DNA from: Pseudoalteromonas sp. N1230-9
Lineage (GTDB): Bacteria; Pseudomonadota; Gammaproteobacteria; Enterobacterales; Alteromonadaceae
Assembly: GCF_032716425.1 (NCBI RefSeq)
Contig: NZ_CP090420.1
Span: 620,001 to 684,000 of the forward strand
Direction of reading: 5' to 3'
Length of the DNA: 64,000 bases
The notes beneath the pieces were generated by a model, which saw only the letters and a program-made list of their open reading frames with translations, was not told where the DNA came from and did no database searches. How positions within the stretch are numbered: the stretch's first letter is position 1; every line of letters starts with the position of its first letter. Made by a program: the position numbers and the translations under genes. Below, in pieces: positions 16,739 through 24,464 of this stretch.

Positions 16739-16841
16739 GCCTAACAAGGTAATTATAAATGGGACGTCTAAAGCTTGGCTGGCGCTCATTCTTCGCTAAT
16801 TTTAGCCAAGCTTTTATACGCCCCATATTGCGGCGTTATAT
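16739..16841 (+). repeat. attC of cassette 4
   Basis: 103-bp site, R'' GCCTAAC (16739-16745), R' GTTATAT (16835-16841). Almost a copy of the attC of cassette 3. Confidence 0.92.
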
Positions 16842-16862
16842 GCCACAGAGAAAGGATGCACC

Positions 16863-17255
16863 GTGACACCCGAGCAAAGAGAGCGTTATGCTCGCTGGCA
16901 AAATCATCGAGTTAGCCAGTTATCATTTTCAATCAATTTATTTCTGGGCTTCTCTGTAGCCTCGTTAGCTTACGCCATTAATTTATTGATAACTTCAGCT
17001 AAAGGTAATGCCGTATTAGAGTGTGTCTTAATTATTTGGGCTTTAAGTGCAGGTGCTGGTTGTGTTGCTACAATTAGCCGACTTCTCGATTTTAGATATA
17101 CAGCATTAAAACTTCGCTCTCCTAATTCTTGTAATAAATTTTTAGCTGCACACTTAGGTAAAGTCACATGGTCTATGTTTTGGGTTCAAATAATTTTGTA
17201 TCCTTACGGTGCTTTTTATTTTATTAAACATTACGTTCTAGCAAGTGGCATATAA
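16863..17255 (+). CDS. Cassette 5: small multi-span membrane protein
   Basis: A 130-residue product with three likely membrane helices: about 20-44 (SFSINLFLGFSVASLAYAI), 52-72 (VLECVLIIWALSAGAGCVA) and 105-124. The N terminus is basic and cytoplasmic (MTPEQRERYARW). Proteins of this size and layout are common but uncharacterised in integron cassettes. The GTG start follows GAAAGGATGC. The TAA lies inside the attC R'' box. Confidence 0.7.
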   Translation: MTPEQRERYARWQNHRVSQLSFSINLFLGFSVASLAYAINLLITSAKGNAVLECVLIIWALSAGAGCVATISRLLDFRYTALKLRSPNSCNKFLAAHLGKVTWSMFWVQIILYPYGAFYFIKHYVLASGI

Positions 17256-17362
17256 CAAGTTGCTCAAGTTCGTTCGTAAACTCACAGGGACAATTAACAG
17301 TTGGCTAGCCGCTTCGCGTCAGTATAGCCAACCGTTAATTGCCCCTTAGCAAAGCGTTAGGT
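17250..17362 (+). repeat. attC of cassette 5
   Basis: 113-bp site, R'' ATATAAC (17250-17256), R' GTTAGGT (17356-17362), with inner arms TTAACAGTTGGCTA and TAGCCAACCGTTAA. A third attC sequence type within the array. Confidence 0.9.
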
Positions 17363-17393
17363 GCTAAGAGTTCAACATCAAGAATGAAGTTAA

Positions 17394-18290
17394 ATGCTAT
17401 CAATAGATAAATTATTTGAAGAGCTTCTCCGTCTACGAGAAGCGGATGAATGTGATACTGAGAATTTTAATTTATACACTCATGATCAAATATGCGAAAA
17501 AATCCAAGAAAAAACAAATTTACTTGGTGATTCTTTCATAAAATACGAAAGTATATCTTACATAGTTCAAGGCCCAAGAGACCAAGGTGTAGATGTCTTA
17601 TTGAAAATCACACCAGAAGATGAACCTGAAAAGTATGTTGGCATTCAGGTTAAATCTTACAATGAAATCAATGATAAAAATAATGACCTTTCCAAGCAGT
17701 TGAAAGCGGGATACCATGATGCGAGATATCACTATAGTGAAAACATGGAGAGATATTACATAATTCTCTGCGGTGATTCTAAGAAAAATTCAAAGCGTAT
17801 ATCTGCGATAACAAATGAATTCTCTAAAGAAAAGAATGTACGTGTAATTGGCGCAAGATATGCCTTCAATTTTATAAATCTTAGTCCTCAGACAATTGCT
17901 GCACTTGTAGACACATTTCTTAGAAAAGAAGATTATGTACGTAGTCGAGCCAAACAAGAAGTAATTGAATATAAGCCTCATGAACTATATTTTGTTCTCT
18001 GCTGCTTAACTCAAGTTCTTGAAAAAAATAATGCAACATTAGACGCCTATACACTTCATGATATTATTGAGTGTAAACTATGGGAAAGATTTTCAGATGT
18101 AGATTTTTCAGAAATATTAGAAAACCTTTCTGAAATTGTACTTGAGCGTTCTGCTTATTCTGATGATGCTAAGTTTCGAATAGAGTTTTTTCCGGCTCTA
18201 AGAGCGATGTATTACGATCTCAAAGTAAGATACAAATGGCCTGAAGATGAGATGTTAGAACATCTTTATGAGGCATTCAGGCTGGAATAA
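17394..18290 (+). CDS. Cassette 6: PD-(D/E)XK (Mrr-like) nuclease-like protein
   Basis: A 298-residue protein, the longest cassette product. Residues 45-90 fit the core of a PD-(D/E)XK nuclease fold: a strand ending in PRDQGVDVLLKI (Asp67) and then YVGIQVKSY with Gln85-x-Lys87. The GxD...QxK pattern is that of Mrr-type and related restriction nucleases. Residues 95-165 would complete the alpha/beta core; residues 175-298 are helical and unassigned. No partner methylase is present. The A+T-rich codon use and the short, unusual attC suggest a separate origin from its neighbours. A phage- or plasmid-defence role is inferred from the fold and from the known presence of defence genes in integrons. 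Confidence 0.7.
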   Translation: MLSIDKLFEELLRLREADECDTENFNLYTHDQICEKIQEKTNLLGDSFIKYESISYIVQGPRDQGVDVLLKITPEDEPEKYVGIQVKSYNEINDKNNDLSKQLKAGYHDARYHYSENMERYYIILCGDSKKNSKRISAITNEFSKEKNVRVIGARYAFNFINLSPQTIAALVDTFLRKEDYVRSRAKQEVIEYKPHELYFVLCCLTQVLEKNNATLDAYTLHDIIECKLWERFSDVDFSEILENLSEIVLERSAYSDDAKFRIEFFPALRAMYYDLKVRYKWPEDEMLEHLYEAFRLE

Positions 18291-18295
18291 GACGC

Positions 18296-18350
18296 AACTA
18301 ACAAGTTCATCCAGGTGACGCCTTTGGCGCAGCTGATGCAGTTGTTAGCT
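18296..18350 (+). repeat. attC of cassette 6 (short, divergent type)
   Basis: Only 55 bp, with R'' AACTAAC (18296-18302) and R' GTTAGCT (18344-18350), and a compact hairpin around GACGCCTTTGGCGC. The expected R'' would be ACCTAAC, so there is one mismatch to this cassette's left end. Its length and sequence differ from the other sites, which suggests that this cassette came from another integron lineage. Confidence 0.82.
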
Positions 18351-18367
18351 GCACATGGAGTCCCAAG

Positions 18368-18763
18368 GTGTTTTTTAAGAAAAAGAGCAAAGAGCAAGCT
18401 AAAGAGCTACAGCCTCTAGGCAAGAAAGCAATATTTTGGGGAGCTAGTGACAGAATGGTTTGTTGCGAGGGCATTGATTGTGAGGTGAACGAGTTTAATG
18501 TCACTTCTAACCCTAAACTAAGTGAAATAGGCTACGTTTGCACTCTGGAGATTAGTGCGCCTAATGAATCTCAAGGAGTTCTCATTCATTGCTTTTACAG
18601 TGGTCATTGGTCCTTCGCAGTTAGCCCTTCGGACGAAGATTCTGAGGAATTGCCTGCATGGCATATAGAACGTACTTGGGGTAAAACAAACTCTCATTCT
18701 GAAACACTTGAAATTTACTGCCCAAACAATTCAAGAGTTGAGGTCATTAGCAGAATAGAGTAA
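18368..18763 (+). CDS. Cassette 7: hypothetical protein, 131 residues
   Basis: A soluble 131-residue product beginning MFFKKKSKEQAKEL and rich in beta strand afterwards. It contains five cysteines, among them CCEGIDC near residues 32-38, and a WSFAVSPSDEDSEELP acidic segment. No family is recognised. It uses a GTG start at 18368 with a weak upstream AAGG. It is the last recognisable cassette. Confidence 0.65.
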   Translation: MFFKKKSKEQAKELQPLGKKAIFWGASDRMVCCEGIDCEVNEFNVTSNPKLSEIGYVCTLEISAPNESQGVLIHCFYSGHWSFAVSPSDEDSEELPAWHIERTWGKTNSHSETLEIYCPNNSRVEVISRIE

Positions 18764-18767
18764 GCGC

Positions 18768-18868
18768 AGCTAACAAGGCCGTTAAACAAAGGACACAAAA
18801 CAGCAGGCTGTGCTCCTTCGTCGCAAATTTTAGTCTGCTATTTTGTGCCGCTTAGCTTAGCGTTACTG
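18768..18868 (+). repeat. attC of cassette 7, end of the array
   Basis: 101-bp site, R'' AGCTAAC (18768-18774), R' GTTACTG (18862-18868), with pairing arms ACACAAAACAGCAG and CTGCTATTTTGTG. No further R''-type box complementary to the sequence right of it was found, so the array ends here. Confidence 0.88.
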
Positions 18869-18994
18869 AATTTCAGTCCTAAATCGAAAATGTCCATCAA
18901 CGGGTTTTAAATATAACTCAGCTTTTGCCATTTAACGATTTAGAGCTAATAGGTTAAGGTCGCTTATGAGCCATCTAGGAGCACAACAAAACCA

Positions 18995-19330
18995 TCAATA
19001 AATCTGGTATTCACCTTTAGGTTTATTGCTGTACATGAACGACTCGAGTTCCGACTTAAGTACTTCGACGATATCGGTTGTAAACGGTGTTCTTATTTCG
19101 CCAGAGTCTAAATACCTCAGTAAATCAACTTCATGTTTAATAGCTGACTGAATTGAGTAAGTAATAGGGTAGGTGACTTTAAACTGTTGATGTGAGATGA
19201 CGTTATCAGGGTTTTCTATGTCAACGTAGAAGGTTAACTGTTCATTTTCTTCACAAATATCACTGCAAGTACCATGGTCTCGAATGTAATCCATGACTAT
19301 ATTTTTAATGAAAATATCGAACTCATTCAT
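18995..19330 (-). CDS. Hypothetical protein, 111 residues
   Basis: An acidic 111-residue protein without a signal peptide or membrane segment. It has two cysteines close together (CSDIC near residues 22-26). No family is recognised. It lies just beyond the cassette array on the opposite strand and shows no attC at either side. The ATG is preceded by GGGATTAAT, a modest ribosome site. Probably a real gene because the frame is complete and composition matches its neighbours. Confidence 0.55.
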   Translation of the reverse strand: MNEFDIFIKNIVMDYIRDHGTCSDICEENEQLTFYVDIENPDNVISHQQFKVTYPITYSIQSAIKHEVDLLRYLDSGEIRTPFTTDIVEVLKSELESFMYSNKPKGEYQIY

Positions 19331-19480
19331 ATTAATCCCTCAATATTTGCCCATCCATTGGGTACAACTAAAATCTAGCAAAGAATAATAAATCTAGCCA
19401 ACGCTATTTTGCAGATTTTTGGTTAACCCTCTCTGAATAAGGGTTAATAAAATAGTAGAAGGAGTAATTAATTCAGCTCT

Positions 19481-20002
19481 TTACAGTAGTTTTTTATGAG
19501 GGTTTAGATAGAACATCTTCTTCCATCCTTGGGTTTCATTTGTCATTAACCAAGGAAGTGGTAGCAGAGATAAAATTGAATAGTGAACGTGTGACGGTTT
19601 ACCAATTGCGTTACCAGAATTACCTAATGTGCCGATGGTATCACCTATTTTAACAAGGCTCCCACTCGCGACTGAAAGGCTATCTAGGTGAGAGAAGTAA
19701 TGAATACGCCACTTTGGCCCTAAAATAGCAATAGCCTTACCACCCTTGTTGAAATGACCCGAAAAAACAACAATACCAGAGCTTGCAGCAGAAACGGTGG
19801 TTCCCTTCTTGCCAAATATATCAATACCTTTATGTACAACAGAAGAGCCCCAAGGCTCGAACCAAAAAGTTTCATGGTTCCAATCATTCGGTGTCGCTCC
19901 TTCAACAGGAATAATGGTTTTTTCTGGTATCAACATACCAATTAAGATTATCAAGCCTAAAGTAAGGAAACTATATTTTATGTATTTCATTGTCTTATCC
20001 AT
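19481..20002 (-). CDS. Membrane-anchored M23 (LytM-type) peptidase
   Basis: A 173-residue zinc endopeptidase-like protein. One N-terminal membrane helix (residues 10-27) anchors it to face the periplasm. The M23 zinc ligands are all visible: HKGID (His and Asp near residues 57-61), HYFSH near 101-105 and HVHYS near 138-142. It may cleave peptidoglycan cross-links or another Gly-rich peptide. It is smaller than EnvC or NlpD and has no LysM or coiled coil. No ribosome site stronger than GACAATG was seen; the in-frame Met6 is an alternative start. Confidence 0.85.
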   Translation of the reverse strand: MDKTMKYIKYSFLTLGLIILIGMLIPEKTIIPVEGATPNDWNHETFWFEPWGSSVVHKGIDIFGKKGTTVSAASSGIVVFSGHFNKGGKAIAILGPKWRIHYFSHLDSLSVASGSLVKIGDTIGTLGNSGNAIGKPSHVHYSILSLLPLPWLMTNETQGWKKMFYLNPHKKLL

Positions 20003-20174
20003 GACATATTTTTAATTAAAGCTGACCCATTAAACTCATTAATAGTCTAAAAAACAATACAAAACAACGCCACCTGTTGTTTGGAACACTCCGGCTCATA
20101 ATGAGGAGGGAATTTTATGTACTTTAGAGTGAATTTTATCTTTAGTTTAAAGCGTGAGCCGTAAAAGGGAAGAA

Positions 20175-20200
20175 AGTGCTTCAAGCTATGATGAAGCACT
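20175..20200 (-). terminator. Stem-loop after mesD
   Basis: Perfect 9-bp stem (arm AGTGCTTCA, loop 8 nt) about 60 bp beyond the mesD stop, followed on the minus strand by TTCTTCCCTTTT. Likely transcription terminator of the mesXD unit, with an imperfect T tract. Confidence 0.55.
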
Positions 20201-20257
20201 GTTGATGAATCGATTAATTTGTAGATTAAATAATAACGTGGGGAGCGAGCTTATTAA

Positions 20258-21286
20258 CTACGCGCCTAATTCAGCTCTTACGATTTCAGCACCTTGACTA
20301 AGTGCACTTAGTTTAGCCGTAGCTACATCTCTTGAAAGTGGTGCCATACCGCAGTTGGTGCAGGGGTAAAGCTTGTCAGCGTCTACATATTTGAGAGCTT
20401 CGCGCAACGTTGCAGCCACTTCATCGGGTGTTTCAATATCAGTGGTTGCCACATCAATTGCACCAACCATTACTTTTTTACCGCGAATAAGTTCAAGCAG
20501 TTCAATAGGTACGCGAGAGTTGTGACACTCCAGCGAAATAATATCGATATTCGATTTTTGTAGTTTTGGAAACACTTCTTCGTATTGACGCCATTCATTC
20601 CCAAGCGTTTGTTTCCAATCAGTGTTTGCTTTGATGCCATAGCCGTAGCAAATGTGTACGGCTGTTTCACATTTTAAGCCTTCGATTGCTCTTTCTAGGC
20701 ACTTAATGCCCCAGTCATTTACATCATCAAAAAATACATTAAACGCAGGCTCATCAAATTGGATAATATCAACGCCCGCGGCTTCGAGCTCTTTGGCTTC
20801 TTGATTGAGTATTTTGGCAAATTCCCATGCCAGCTTTTCTCGGCTTTGATAGTGCGCGTCATACAAGGTGTCTATCATGGTCATAGGGCCTGGCAGTGCC
20901 CATTTTATTGGTTGTTTGGTTTGTGAACGTAAAAATTTAGCGTCTTCAACAAACACTGACTTGCTGCGTGATACCGGCCCAACGACGCTTGGCACACTTG
21001 CTTCGTAGCGATTGCGAATAGTAACTGTTTTACGGTTTTCAAAGTCAACACCATTCAAATGTTCAATAAAGGTGGTTACAAAGTGTTGGCGTGTTTGCTC
21101 ACCGTCGCTGACAATATCAACGCCAGCCTGTTGTTGCTCTTGCAGGGCTACACGTAGTGCATCTTGTTTGCCATCAATAAGCTCTGCACCTTGTAACTTC
21201 CATGGCGACCATAGAGTTTCGGGTTCAGCGAGCCAAGAAGGTTTTGGTAAGCTGCCCGCTGTCGATGTTGGTAATAATTTTTTCAT
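20258..21286 (-). CDS. mesD: MesD, core methionine synthase (MetE C-domain type)
   Basis: A 342-residue protein equal to the catalytic barrel of cobalamin-independent methionine synthase, without the N-terminal folate-binding half of MetE. The zinc ligands are present in long-form numbering: His215 and Cys217 (VHICYGYG), Glu258 (SLECH) and Cys314 (PCTNCG). Its coupling with a DUF1852 gene identifies it as MesD of the folate-independent methionine synthases described by Price and colleagues, which needs MesX and oxygen. The ATG at 21286 has GAGAG 5 nt upstream and the family-like N terminus MKKLLPTSTAGSLPKP; an upstream ATG at 21298 overlaps the mesX stop as TAATG. Confidence 0.9.
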   Translation of the reverse strand: MKKLLPTSTAGSLPKPSWLAEPETLWSPWKLQGAELIDGKQDALRVALQEQQQAGVDIVSDGEQTRQHFVTTFIEHLNGVDFENRKTVTIRNRYEASVPSVVGPVSRSKSVFVEDAKFLRSQTKQPIKWALPGPMTMIDTLYDAHYQSREKLAWEFAKILNQEAKELEAAGVDIIQFDEPAFNVFFDDVNDWGIKCLERAIEGLKCETAVHICYGYGIKANTDWKQTLGNEWRQYEEVFPKLQKSNIDIISLECHNSRVPIELLELIRGKKVMVGAIDVATTDIETPDEVAATLREALKYVDADKLYPCTNCGMAPLSRDVATAKLSALSQGAEIVRAELGA

Positions 21287-21297
21287 GTTAACTCTCA

Positions 21298-22317
21298 TTA
21301 AATCGCGTAGTTAGCCGACCACTGTTCCAAAACTGATTGATAAGGCTTAATAAAGTGCTGTTCAGTAAACTTACCTTGAGCAATGGCAAGTTGGCTACGT
21401 TCTTCGCGGTCATAAACTATCTGTGTGATAGAGTGATCGGCATTTCGTAAATTTGGTTGATACTTGCTACCCGCTACGGCGTTTGCGTTATAGATCTCCG
21501 GTCGATAAATCTTTTGGAATGTTTCCATGGTACTGATTGTGCTGATTAGCTCTAAATTAGTGTAATCATTCAATAAGTCACCAAAGAAATAGAATGCTAA
21601 AGGTGCAACGCTGTTTGGTGGCATAAAGTAACGAACTTGTAAGCCCATCTTTTTGAAATACTGTTCTGTGAGTGACGATTCATTAGGTTGATACTCGACA
21701 CCTAAAACAGGGTGGTGATTTTCAGTACGGTGATATGTTTTATTGTCAGAAACGCTTAGGCAAATAACCGGAGGCTTTTTGAAGTGCTGTTTATAAGTTT
21801 CTGAATCAATAAAGTATTTAAATAACTTACCGTGTAGATCGCCAAAGTTATCTGGAATGCTAAATTCTTCTCTGCTTTTATTGTGATCAAGTAATAACAC
21901 ACTAAAATCATAATCACGGACATATGATGAGAAGTTGTTACCAACAATTCCCTCAATACGTTCATTGGTTTTATGGTCAATGATGTTGGTCTTTAAAACT
22001 TCAATTGAAGGAAACGCTTCACCACCACCAGCAATATCTAAATCAACTGAGACAATTTCAAGCTCAACAGAATAGCGGTTGCCTTGTGGATTATCCCAAC
22101 TTGCCAGTGCATTGAAACGGTTATCTATCATTTTTAATGCATTACGTAAGTTTTGCTGGCGACTTTCGCCACGTGCTAGGTTAGCGAAGTTAGTGGTAAT
22201 ACGGGTGCTGTTTGACGGATGGTAATTTTCGTCAAGACGAATACTCTTAATTGTAAATGAGAAATTGTGTTTCATGGCAATGTACCTAATGTCCTGAGAT
22301 AAATGATTGCTGCTCAC
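21298..22317 (-). CDS. mesX: MesX (DUF1852), partner of MesD
   Basis: A 339-residue protein of the DUF1852 family, recognised by its N terminus (FTIKSIRLDENYHPSNSTRI), by FANLARGESRQQNLRNAL near residues 44-61 and by its fixed position before the core methionine synthase gene. MesX is required for MesD function; a role as an oxygenase or in making the methyl donor has been proposed but the mechanism is unsettled. An ATG at 22275, giving MKHNFSFTIKS, is an alternative start and perhaps the better one. Transcription probably starts near the MetJ-like boxes at 22496-22519. Confidence 0.88.
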   Translation of the reverse strand: MSSNHLSQDIRYIAMKHNFSFTIKSIRLDENYHPSNSTRITTNFANLARGESRQQNLRNALKMIDNRFNALASWDNPQGNRYSVELEIVSVDLDIAGGGEAFPSIEVLKTNIIDHKTNERIEGIVGNNFSSYVRDYDFSVLLLDHNKSREEFSIPDNFGDLHGKLFKYFIDSETYKQHFKKPPVICLSVSDNKTYHRTENHHPVLGVEYQPNESSLTEQYFKKMGLQVRYFMPPNSVAPLAFYFFGDLLNDYTNLELISTISTMETFQKIYRPEIYNANAVAGSKYQPNLRNADHSITQIVYDREERSQLAIAQGKFTEQHFIKPYQSVLEQWSANYAI

Positions 22318-22495
22318 CTTCCTTTAATTGCTAGGTCATTAACCTTGAGGTGGCTTGGGTATCTATTTATACGTGCCCAGCACCATGAAGAAAAACGTTT
22401 TTATTTCAGGTAAAACATGAATTTGATTCATACCTAAATGGAGGAATTAGTTTATTGAGCAGCAAAGAGAGGATAATATCTGAAAAAACATTTTT

Positions 22496-22519
22496 AAATG
22501 TCTAGATGGCTAGATGTTT
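22496..22519. promoter_or_regulatory. Three tandem MetJ-like boxes
   Basis: AAATGTCT, AGATGGCT and AGATGTTT lie end to end. Each matches the met box AGACGTCT at six of eight positions, and MetJ binds two or more contiguous 8-bp boxes. They lie about 180 bp upstream of the mesX start and about 130 bp upstream of the TSUP gene, so they could repress either, most likely mesXD by methionine/SAM. Inferred from sequence only. Confidence 0.6.
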
Positions 22520-22646
22520 TTAACGGTGTTGTAATTTTTTCATATAAAACGTGAGTAATATTCACCACTTATCATTGGCTTCATAGTCATTTGTGCTGCT
22601 TTTAGTTGTTATACTCAGCTCCCAACAAATAACAAAGACAAGTAAA

Positions 22647-23456
22647 ATGAATGAATTAATCGTGTTAATACTAGCCTGCGCGATACTCGGCAGTGGTGTT
22701 GGCTTTTTGGCAGGGCTCTTGGGGATCGGTGGTGGCTTAGTGATCGTGCCGATATTAAGTATGATACTGCTGCATTTTCAGATTTTACCAGCGGAACAAG
22801 TTGTGCTGGTGGCTATTGCAACATCGCTCGCATCAATCCTTTTTACTTCAACGTCATCAGCTATTGCCCATCATAAAAATGGCAATGTGCCTTGGCAATT
22901 AGCTCCTTGGGTTATGACAGGAGTTGCATTAGGCGCACTGATAAGTGGCTTCTTAGCAGCATTATTACCGCAAGATGTGGTACGAATTGTCTTTGCAGTA
23001 AGTGTGGTGCTTATTGCATTGAAAATGATTTTTGGCAGTAAAAATGATGCCCAAACAACTCGCGCATTACCGAATAAAGGGCTTTTAACGCTTTATACAA
23101 CAATTACGGGCGGTTTATCTGCCATGATAGGCATTGGTGGTGGTGCCGTGTTAGTACCGTTACTCACGTTTTTCTCGGTCGATATGAAAAAAGCCATTGG
23201 TTGCGCCTCGGCGTGCGGTATTGTTATTGCACTATTTGGCTCAGTGGGTTACATCAGTTCGGGCAGTCAGTACTTTACGTTAAAAGAGGGCTTTGCTGGT
23301 TTTGTTTATTTACCAGCTTTGTTCGGTATTGTGTGTACTTCGTGGTTTACCGCGCCATTAGGTGCAAAAGCAACGCATCACTTGCCAGTATCCACAGTTA
23401 AAAAAGTGTTTGCTGCGCTTTTAATCATTATGGCTATTAATATGTTATTGCGTTAA
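22647..23456 (+). CDS. TSUP (TauE/SafE) family membrane exporter
   Basis: A 269-residue inner-membrane protein with about eight helices. It shows the two internal repeats of the TSUP family, each starting with a glycine-rich loop: FLAGLLGIGGGLVIVP (near residues 22-37) and LSAMIGIGGGAVLVP (near 160-175). Family members move sulfite, sulfonates or other organosulfur anions across the membrane; the substrate here is unknown. A GTG at 22593 would add 18 residues, but the ATG at 22647 fits the family N terminus. A hairpin and a terminator follow, so it is separate from the arsenate operon. Confidence 0.85.
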   Translation: MNELIVLILACAILGSGVGFLAGLLGIGGGLVIVPILSMILLHFQILPAEQVVLVAIATSLASILFTSTSSAIAHHKNGNVPWQLAPWVMTGVALGALISGFLAALLPQDVVRIVFAVSVVLIALKMIFGSKNDAQTTRALPNKGLLTLYTTITGGLSAMIGIGGGAVLVPLLTFFSVDMKKAIGCASACGIVIALFGSVGYISSGSQYFTLKEGFAGFVYLPALFGIVCTSWFTAPLGAKATHHLPVSTVKKVFAALLIIMAINMLLR

Positions 23457-23479
23457 TTCGATACTATTCGAGTATCGAA
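23457..23479. repeat. Perfect inverted repeat after the TSUP gene
   Basis: TTCGATACT and AGTATCGAA, 9-bp arms with a 5-nt loop, directly after the stop codon. No T run follows, so this may be an RNA 3' stabiliser or an operator rather than the terminator, which lies 24 bp further on. Confidence 0.5.
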
Positions 23480-23502
23480 AGTTAAACTTTCATGTTTTCA
23501 AG

Positions 23503-23527
23503 AAGCAGCAGCTACGCTGCTTTTTTT
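23503..23527 (+). terminator. Rho-independent terminator of the TSUP gene
   Basis: Arms AAGCAGC and GCTGCTT with a 6-nt loop, followed by seven T residues. Confidence 0.85.
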
Positions 23528-23597
23528 ATTTACAGTAGGAGCGATTTATTTAGAAACGGAGATAGTGCTTGCACTATTGATATAACAAAAATATTAT

Positions 23598-23613
23598 ATA
23601 ACAAAATTGTTAT
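23598..23613. promoter_or_regulatory. Probable ArsR operator of the arsenate operon
   Basis: ATAACAA and TTGTTAT with a 2-bp centre form a perfect inverted repeat just before the ribosome site GGAG (23614-23617). A second half-site, TATAACAAAA, lies 16 bp upstream at 23581. Size and position suit autorepression by the ArsR domain of the first gene product. Confidence 0.6.
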
Positions 23614-23623
23614 GGAGTGAGCC

Positions 23624-24388
23624 GTGAACATTCTATTCCTTTGTACAGAAAACTCAGCACGCTCAATTATGGCTGAAGCATTACTTAAACATCATGGTAA
23701 AGATAAGTTTGAAGTACACAGTGCGGGTACTCAGCCATCAGTAGTTGATGAACGCACTTTGGCTGCAATAGCGCATTTTGGTTTAAATACCGATGGTTTT
23801 TATTCAAAGCATATTAATGAGTTTTTGCATACACACTTTGATTATGTCATTACCTTATGTGATGACGCTGCAAAAGAATGTGCCAACCGAGTCGATGGTA
23901 ATCACTGCCTTGCGTGGGATTTTGCAGATCCTAAAACTCGCTCCGAACCTCACGCATTCGAAAAAACCTTGCAAGAGATCAATGAGCGAATTAAACAGTT
24001 TGTGCAATCCCATAAAAAAGAAAAACCAGCATCGATTTCGCCAACCACATTTTATAAAGCGCTTGCAGATGATATTCGTTTAAAAAGCTTATTACTTATC
24101 GCCGTTGAGCAAGAGGTTTGCGTGTGTGAATTAATGACGGCACTTAATGAGCAAAGCCAACCAAAGGTTTCAAGGCATTTAGCGCAGCTGAAAAAGCAGG
24201 GCATTTTGTCGGATAGAAAACACCAGCAGTGGGTGTTTTACTCTTTAAATCCGACCTTACCAATATGGATGAAACAAACAATTACCTCGACCGTGGTAAA
24301 CGAACCAAATTTCATAGAAAACGAGTTAGCAAGGCTAAATGCGATGGGAGATGATCGCCCAACCCGTGTTGCTCGCTGTTGTAATTAA
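23624..24388 (+). CDS. ArsC-ArsR fusion: arsenate reductase with repressor domain
   Basis: A 254-residue fusion. Residues 1-135 are a low-molecular-weight phosphatase-type arsenate reductase with the active-site loop LCTENSARS (nucleophile Cys near 6, Arg near 12) and two further cysteines in TLCDDAAKEC that could form the redox relay. Residues 145-254 are an ArsR winged helix (TFYKALADDIRLKSLLL, recognition region PKVSRHLAQLKKQG), with the As(III)-binding motif VCVCEL near residue 167 and a C-terminal CC pair. It joins the enzyme and the sensor for the same metalloid. It has a GTG start with GGAG 6 nt upstream and is first in the operon with GAPDH and arsJ. Confidence 0.88.
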   Translation: MNILFLCTENSARSIMAEALLKHHGKDKFEVHSAGTQPSVVDERTLAAIAHFGLNTDGFYSKHINEFLHTHFDYVITLCDDAAKECANRVDGNHCLAWDFADPKTRSEPHAFEKTLQEINERIKQFVQSHKKEKPASISPTTFYKALADDIRLKSLLLIAVEQEVCVCELMTALNEQSQPKVSRHLAQLKKQGILSDRKHQQWVFYSLNPTLPIWMKQTITSTVVNEPNFIENELARLNAMGDDRPTRVARCCN

Positions 24389-24464
24389 ACAAAGCGGTTT
24401 ACTGTTAACTGTCGGCAAACCCTGTAAAACAAGTTAGACAATTTCAAAAAGTAGGAGCTTAACA

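Larger units (their letters stand above)
13525..18862. mobile_element. Sedentary chromosomal integron: broken intI, attI and seven cassettes
   Basis: A divergent integrase pseudogene (minus strand) is followed by an attI core at 14698-14704 and seven head-to-tail cassettes read on the plus strand. Each carries one ORF and ends in an attC. Cassette limits at the G/TT cut are 14699-15115, 15116-15730, 15731-16246, 16247-16835, 16836-17356, 17357-18344 and 18345-18862. In six of seven, the R'' box of the attC is the exact reverse complement of the sequence at the cassette's own left end (for example TTATGC with GCATAAC, TTATAT with ATATAAC), the signature of circular cassette insertion. The seventh (cassette 6) differs at one base. 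Confidence 0.95.

Noticed and set aside
15021..18868. Repeats in the array as a CRISPR
   Set aside because: Repeats are about 100 bp, differ in sequence, enclose whole genes and have attC boxes; spacers are not of CRISPR size.
18995..20002. Hypothetical gene and M23 peptidase as inverted cassettes of the integron
   Set aside because: No attC with matching R''/R' boxes was found on either strand around them.
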